From Stenogyne calaminthoides (lineage: Eukaryota; Streptophyta; Magnoliopsida; Lamiales; Lamiaceae), in NCBI GenBank assembly GCA_037126765.1, contig JBBCBC010000019.1:33378222-33442221 (forward strand): 64,000 bases of DNA. Direction: 5' to 3'. Position numbers and translations under genes: made by a program. Position 1 is the stretch's first letter; every line of letters begins with the position of its first letter. The notes beneath the pieces are model-generated. The model made no database searches and was not told the origin of the DNA. It saw only the letters and a program-made list of their open reading frames with translations. This document shows, piece by piece, positions 58,335-64,000 of this stretch.

Positions 58335-58814
58335 GAGTTTGAATCACAAATGATCCCATAACTTTGGTCTCAAATAAATTTAGTCCCATAAGTTTATATG
58401 TCATCAATTTAGTTCTATAATTTCGACAATGTCCAATTTTAGTCCAAAATCGGCCGGAATAACGTCGTTTTGCCATTTTTTTGGGCTTTCCGCAGATGCT
58501 GTGACTGGACTAACACATAAATTTATTTTTTTAACAGCTGCAATTTCAAACATATAAAATTAAAGTTTAAACTTAGAATTAAAACAGAATTGACAACAAA
58601 AATTAGTCAAACACATTTAAAAATACACGTGACAATCAAGTCAAAACATCCGCCGGAAAGCCCCAAATAAAAAAACAAAACGACGTTGTTTCGGCCAATT
58701 TGGAACTAAAATTGGACATTGTCAAAGTTATTGGGACTAAACCGACGATATAAAAACTTATGAGACTAAATCTATTTGAGGCCAAAGTTATGAGACAATT
58801 TGTGATTTAAACTC
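58335..58814. mobile_element. Mutator-type MITE (480 bp)
   Basis: Long inverted ends (gagtttgaatcacaaatg; right end reversed gagtttaaatcacaaatt) extend inward more than 150 bp, including 'ggtctcaaataaatttagtc' and 'ttggactaaaa..' type runs. A perfect 10-base duplication GTTTTTAAGT flanks it (58325-58334, 58815-58824), close to the 9-11 bp made by Mutator-like transposases. Confidence 0.9.
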
Positions 58815-58994
58815 GTTTTTAAGTACCCCATGTGCTCACACACACATATATATATATGGATATATATCTTTATCTTTCAAAAAAAAATATCATGCATGTG
58901 AATAGATATCATTTATAATTTAATTTAATGTTTTTACTAAAATTTGGCATATTTCTTACAATTACAAATTGAATCTCCCATGTTCTTTTATGAC

Positions 58995-59700
58995 AGTGGC
59001 GAAGCCAAAAATTCGAGTCAGGGGGCCAATTTAATAGATAAAATCATTTTTTTAAGTATATTTATAAAGTATATTACACATTAGAATCAATTATTTATAA
59101 AGTTAAAAATATATTTGTACTACATTAGAATTCTTACTATACTTACATAATAACATTTAAGGTGTGCATAAAATTGATCTCAATATCTAGAAAACTCCAT
59201 GTATATAAATTGAATCATTAAATAATTAAAAGTATGCAAATTTAGTACATATTGATAATGGAATGCATCTAAATTCAATAAGCAAATTATATAATCAAGT
59301 AATCAGTAATGATATAAAAAAATAAAAACAAACAATTTGTATTAATAAATTTAGAGTTGTATGTAGAGTAAAAAAAAAACAAAGGAGAAGAAATTGAGCT
59401 ACATATATTTAGAATTGTTAAAAAATATTAGAAAAAAAATAGAAAAGATTGACTAATTGAGCACTATGTATTCAAAATGATAAAGAAAAAATAAGCTTAA
59501 ACGGAATGAACCTTGATTGGTAAAGTGATAAAGAAAAAATAAATTTAAACGGAATGAACCTTAATTGCTAAGGAGGTTGAGACTGTCCTAACACACTATA
59601 ATAATTAGTAATAAATTAAAAATTAACATATATACTGTACATTTTAAAAGAGTCAGGGTTCAGTGCACCTCTCCACCCCCGGTTCCGTTCTTGTTTTATG
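58995..59700. mobile_element. Possible non-autonomous element with cagtggcgaagcc end
   Basis: The left end cagtggcgaagccaaaaatt resembles, inverted, the right end 'cacccccggttccgttcttg'. The interior is very AT-rich with a tandem 'cggaatgaacctt' pair at 59500-59565. The ends have decayed, so boundaries are approximate. Confidence 0.45.
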
Positions 59701-60359
59701 AGATAGTATATTTTTCAGACATAAAGTATGGAAGGAAAAGAAATTTAAATCGAAGTCAAGTCCGAGCACTTTTAGTAAAAGTTGATCTAAATATTTGAGT
59801 TGATATATATTCATCACAATTTAGGTTTTCGGAGTTATGCAAAGTCTGAAAATTGACTAAACTTAGTTTGCATATCTATCATACGATAAAATGTCACACT
59901 AGCTATATCTGTACTATGTTGTGGTTAATTTTTAAATTGTTTGGGTCCAATAGGTGTCAACTCATAAGAAACGTAATGATTAATAATAATTAAATATTGT
60001 TGGGTCATGGGTGCGTGTTATTGTGATTAGGGGTGAGCAAAATACGGTAAAAATCGAAAAATCGAACCGAACCGAACCAAAATTTTAATTCGGTTCGGTT
60101 AACATGGTTTTCGATTCGGTATTGGTTATTGATTTTGAAAACTTTGGCATTCGGTATCGGTTCGGTTTATTTCGGTAAATTTACCGATACTGCGAATTTC
60201 ATACCATAATTTTATTACTATATTTTATATATATATAAATCTCTAAACCTAACCCTACTTCATTTATTTCTTTACTTTTTTTCATCCGCCGATTTTCACT
60301 TCAATGATTCGGTAACTTCACCCTACTACTACCGATCCGATCTCATGATTTTCACTTCA

Positions 60360-60605
60360 CCACCGGCCACCATACCGGTGACGGCCAAATGGTCATGACA
60401 CTGCATTGACGGGCCGCACCATACCAAAGACCACCAATCCCATACCATTACCGGTAGAGGCAAATGACACACCACCTGAGTGACCTGACCAGTGACCACC
60501 ATACCAATTACCATCGTCCAGCGACATGCCACCATACCAGCGGCGCCTTCCCATCTCAATTAATCCTAAACCCCAGGTAATCCTACTGACGCCACCATAC
60601 CAGTG
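60360..60605. repeat. Clustered CATACC motifs in hAT leader
   Basis: Six copies of ccaccatacc-like sequence lie within 240 bp near the 5' end of the hAT element. Ac-like transposases bind short repeated subterminal motifs, but a binding role here is a guess. Confidence 0.6.
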
Positions 60606-61436
60606 TTTCACATTTAAAAAAAAAAAATTAACTTGCATCTTTTCCTGCAGGCGACTCAAATACTAAAGCCAGTGTTTGTTTCACTTTGTTTTTTCAAATC
60701 CTGTTAGATCATTTAAGGTAATTTTCTACTTTATTAAAAGAATTAGTATTTTAGGGATCTTAATTTATTTTGCTGAAACTATTTCCTCTGGATTATGATT
60801 TGATTGGGTTTTTTGTTTGCCAATTCTTTAATGAACTTGAAATTTGTATATCCATATTTGGAAGTCGGGAAGTTGGGGTTAAAGGAAAAGGACAGGATGA
60901 ACTATAAACTGATTTCAGTGATTTGTATGAGTTTTATGCACACTTGAACATTGAAATCAAGATGATTTTGCAAGTAAAATAGGAGGGTTTTTCTTTGAAG
61001 CTCACTTTGTAATTGAATTTCATGTAGGAACTAGGAAGTAATGTACCCAATAATTCAATAGTATTACTGATTCTCTGATTTAACACCATGATGCCTCCAA
61101 ATATAATAAGAAAAGGAGAATCAGTTTTATAAAAAAAGGAGAATCAAGACTAGACGAACAAGGATGACTTTTATGTGAAAAAAGGGAAGAAATGTACTAT
61201 CTTATAGTAGGAAACTAGATCTGGTTTGGAGCTATCTAATGCATATTTGGAGTTTAAATTCACACTTTAATGCTAGAATCAGTTTTGCAAAAACTAGAGT
61301 ACTAAAGCTAGACTATTGGGGTGGAATTTTATGTGATAAAATGCTGAAATTTCTGGTTTTTTACAGCATAATTCAAATCTGTTTTGGGGTTGTTCCCATG
61401 TATTTTTTTAAGCTTAAAATGATGTTGGAGAACTGG

Positions 61437-61526
61437 TATGTAGATGTCAAGCTCGAATACACTAATGTTGCATACTCTAAGTTCAGTTTGTTTCATGTAT
61501 GTAGATGTCAAGCTCGAATACACTAA
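61437..61526 (+). repeat. 61-bp-period direct repeat at transposase start
   Basis: The 29-base run beginning tatgtagatgtcaagctcga occurs at 61437-61465 and 61498-61526. Both copies carry ATGTCAAGC. The period is not a multiple of three, so the upstream ATG is out of frame with the transposase. Confidence 0.88.
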
Positions 61527-63467
61527 CTCCAGAAGGAGGTGTGGGCAGCAATGCGATTGAAGAAGAAGAAAATGAACAATTGGAAGAAGAAGAAGCATCT
61601 GAATTCCTTTATGAAAATCCAGTGAATTCTCAATCAACAGTGGATAATAAAGTGAAGAGAAAACCGATGAAACCAAGGTCAAAGGTGTGGCCACACTTCA
61701 AGAAAATCAAGAATGCAGAAGGTGTTGAGGATTCAGCTATGTGCATCCACTGTAAGTTGATACTTCGATGTGATCCTAAAAAAAATGGTACTTCATCACT
61801 AAATTGCCACTATAGAAAATACATGGAAAACCCACTTAATCAAGAATTGAAACAAGGATTATTGAATTTGGAGCCTGATCTTGATGGTAGTTGTGTTACT
61901 GTTAGTACTTGGAAATTTGATCAGGATGAGATTAGGGCAGAACTTGCACGCATGATAATTGTTGATGAACTACCATTTAAGTGTGTGGAGGGTGAAGGGT
62001 TTAGGGATTTTGTGAATAGAGCATGTCCTAGGTTTCAAATTCGTTCTAGATGGACGGTGGCAAGGGATTGTTATCAATTGTATCTTAATGAAAGGTCAAA
62101 ATTGAAGTCTTTTATGAAGATAAACTGTGAAAGAGTGTGTATTACTACTGATACTTGGATTTCTTTACAAAGAATTAACTACATGTGCATTACTGCTCAT
62201 TTCATTGATAATAGGTGGAATTTATATAAGAAGATGATCAATTTTGTACCGTTTCTAGTCAATGAGGTGACTACCTTGGTAAAGCACTTGAAAATTGTCT
62301 TCTTGATTGGGGATTGAAAAATGTGTTCACTATAACCGTAGATAATGCAAGTTCTAATGATGGGGCTATAAAGCATATGAAAAAGAAAATTTTGAATTGG
62401 GGAACTGGTGTTGGGAGTTGTAAATACTTGCATATGAGATGTATTGCACATGTAGTTAATTTAGTAGTACAAGATGGCTTAAAAGATATTGATGATTCAG
62501 TGAAACGTGTGAGGGATCTTGATTAGGTACATTAGGAATTCCCTGCTGCTAGAATAACAAGATTTAAAGAGTGTGTGGATTTGGAAGGAATAGAAAGTAA
62601 AAATTCATTGTGTTTAGATGTTCCTACTAGGTGGAATTCAACCTACACCATGCTTAGTACAACTGAAAAGTTTGAAAGGGCATTTGAGAAGTATGATGAA
62701 ATAGATACAAGTTATAGGATCGATTTGGGGAGGAAAAAGTTCCATCTGCTGATTGGACTTGTATTAAATAAGTATCTTTGATTTATTGAAGCATTTTCAT
62801 AAGTTGATTTGTCTTGTTTTCGGGTTCATTTTATGTCACATCTAACACATTTTTAAGTGAGATTAACGATTTGTGCTGCATTTTGAGATTGGAAGGATAG
62901 TACGGATAGGGATACTAAAAAATTTGGGTGAGTCTATGAAAAAAGAAATTTGATAAATCTTTGAGGAGATCTTGGAAAAAAAATGAATAAAATCATCTTT
63001 TTGGGCTAATGTTTTTGATCCACGTGATAAATTAGGCTATTTGGAGTATTCATTGAGCGAAATGTATGGGGGGGGAAGGTGGCACCATCTTTCAATCTGT
63101 GAGGAATGAGCTTTTTGAGGTGTTTAGGGAGTATGAGAATAAGTATCAACCAGTGAGTGAAGTGAATGATAGTGGCAACAAGTCACGTTCTAGTGGTGTG
63201 TCCCATTGTGAAATAGATGGTGATAATGAGTCGTTGTCTAAAGCTAGATATAAGAAACGAAGAATGGAGAGTGGGATAGATGGAAGCAAGCAAAACGAAC
63301 TAGAAGTCTACTTGAGTGAAGCTATGTTAGAGGGGAAATTGGATGTGTTAAAGTGGTGGAGTGTGAACTCGAACAGATTTCCAGTTCTTTCAAGAATGGC
63401 TCGTGATATTTTAGCCGTTCCAATTTCAACTGTTGCATCGGAGTCTGCATTTAGTGCCGGTGGTAGG
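61505..63467 (+). pseudogene. hAT transposase (RICESLEEPER-like), broken
   Basis: The ATG at 61505 (in the second repeat copy) opens an acidic N-terminus. A BED-type zinc finger follows (C80, C83, then His near 102) with the conserved GTSSL. The catalytic-core landmarks are TTDTWIS (about 62150), the frame-shifted TVDNASSND (about 62335), RCIAHVVNLVV (about 62440) and DVPTRWNSTY (about 62620). Breaks include a frameshift near 62270, an in-frame TAG after VRDLD (62524) and missing sequence around 62790-63060, which holds only scraps of the central domain. The C-terminal hAT dimerisation domain is present (LDVLKWW, RFPVLS, STVASESAFS) but is cut after AGGR by the LTR at 63468. It is non-functional as it stands. 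Confidence 0.9.
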
Positions 63468-64000
63468 TGTTGGGGAATAAGTTGCACAGATCTATTCAGG
63501 ATGAATATTTAAATACAAATTTAATTCTTTAATTATTACTAGCATGAATTAATCCTATATTAATTCAAATAATAATCCAACAACATATCATGCATTTAAT
63601 AATTCACGTAAAACCTACGCATGCGGAATTCTACGAGCTTACGTGAACCTACCTCTTGGGATGGCAACAGTGTGGCTGAATAGACTAACCGAAAGGACTT
63701 CCCAAGTATTCCCTTAGCCCTCGTTCGACTATCCGGTGGAAGGACTCTTGTGAACGATTTAACAAAAGGAAAATAAATTATGTTGCACCACATTTGTGGA
63801 TTTACTAATTTTTCCAGCACATGGAATTGTACTTGAGAATGAAAGAATCATCCCCTATTTATAGATACCAAGGTGGACGAAAATTTGTGATAAAATAATG
63901 TGGAAAAGTCTTTTCTTGATCTCCAAGAAATCTTGAATATATCTCTTATATTCTTTTTCCCATAATTATAATATTCCACAAAAAATCCCACCTTATCTAC
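63468..64000 (-). mobile_element. LTR of the inner-copia family, partial
   Basis: Reverse complement of the 3' part of the 12139-21247 LTRs: it begins tgttggggaat and continues with matching landmarks (gatctattca, catgaattaatcctatatta, ttgcaccac, tcccctatttatag). It runs off the window. On its own it could be a solo LTR or the edge of a full element. Confidence 0.92.

Larger units (their letters stand above)
60028..63467 (+). mobile_element. hAT (Ac-like) transposon, 3' part lost or outside
   Basis: The left end taggggtgagcaaaatac is a typical hAT terminus, followed by subterminal aaccgaaccgaa and cggttcggtt repeats. A transposase pseudogene lies inside (61505-63467). An LTR retrotransposon enters at 63468, so the right terminus is not in the window. 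Confidence 0.82.

Overview
This is nuclear DNA from a flowering plant, most likely a eudicot. It is AT-rich, its genes have short exons and GT-AG introns, and three plant families are recognisable: a DOMON-cytochrome b561 protein, ribosomal protein L5 and an ASPG-type aspartic protease. Between them lie LTR retrotransposons, TRIMs, Stowaway, Mutator and hAT elements and a LINE remnant. I did not try to name a species.

Layout. (1) Positions 1-8838 and 37639-44766 are two direct copies of one segment; the left copy runs off the window. The right copy carries an apparently complete four-exon DOMON/cytochrome b561 gene (38348-42547). The left copy (710-5196) keeps the signal-peptide exon and the two b561 exons, but the DOMON exon is replaced by unrelated DNA, so it is a pseudogene. 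Both copies carry the same inverted pair of TRIM retrotransposons in the last intron. (2) The copies are separated by nested insertions. A palindromic MITE (9814-10126 and 36938-37046) was split by a minus-strand Ty1-copia element (10127-36937). That element was split by a plus-strand copia element with 1.85-kb LTRs (12139-21247, duplicated ATCTT) and by a minus-strand, apparently non-coding Ty3-gypsy-like element (23410-36056). The gypsy-like element in turn carries a one-LTR copia fragment folded back on its own gag (23622-27398, duplicated TCCTT) and a solo LTR (29416-31120, duplicated AGATG). (3) Positions 44767-52218 are the gene-rich part: RPL5 on the plus strand (45444-48507, with a telo-box promoter) and an intronless aspartic protease on the minus strand (52218-50749). 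(4) Positions 52219-64000 hold no intact host gene that I can see. They hold a non-autonomous hAT element, a LINE 3' remnant, a Mutator-type MITE, and a decayed hAT transposon. The hAT transposase is cut at its dimerisation domain by another LTR of the 12139-21247 copia family, which runs off the right end.

The three host genes are functionally unrelated: plasma-membrane redox, cytosolic translation and secreted proteolysis. I found no operon-like or clustered pathway and no convincing new biological system. The most unusual structures are the head-to-head TRIM dimer inserted as one unit, the LTR-gag foldback with an orderly target-site duplication, and the chain of different tandem-repeat blocks inside the gypsy-like element. 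Three apparent single-base deletions in two adjacent RPL5 exons suggest uncorrected assembly errors, so small frameshifts elsewhere should be read with caution.
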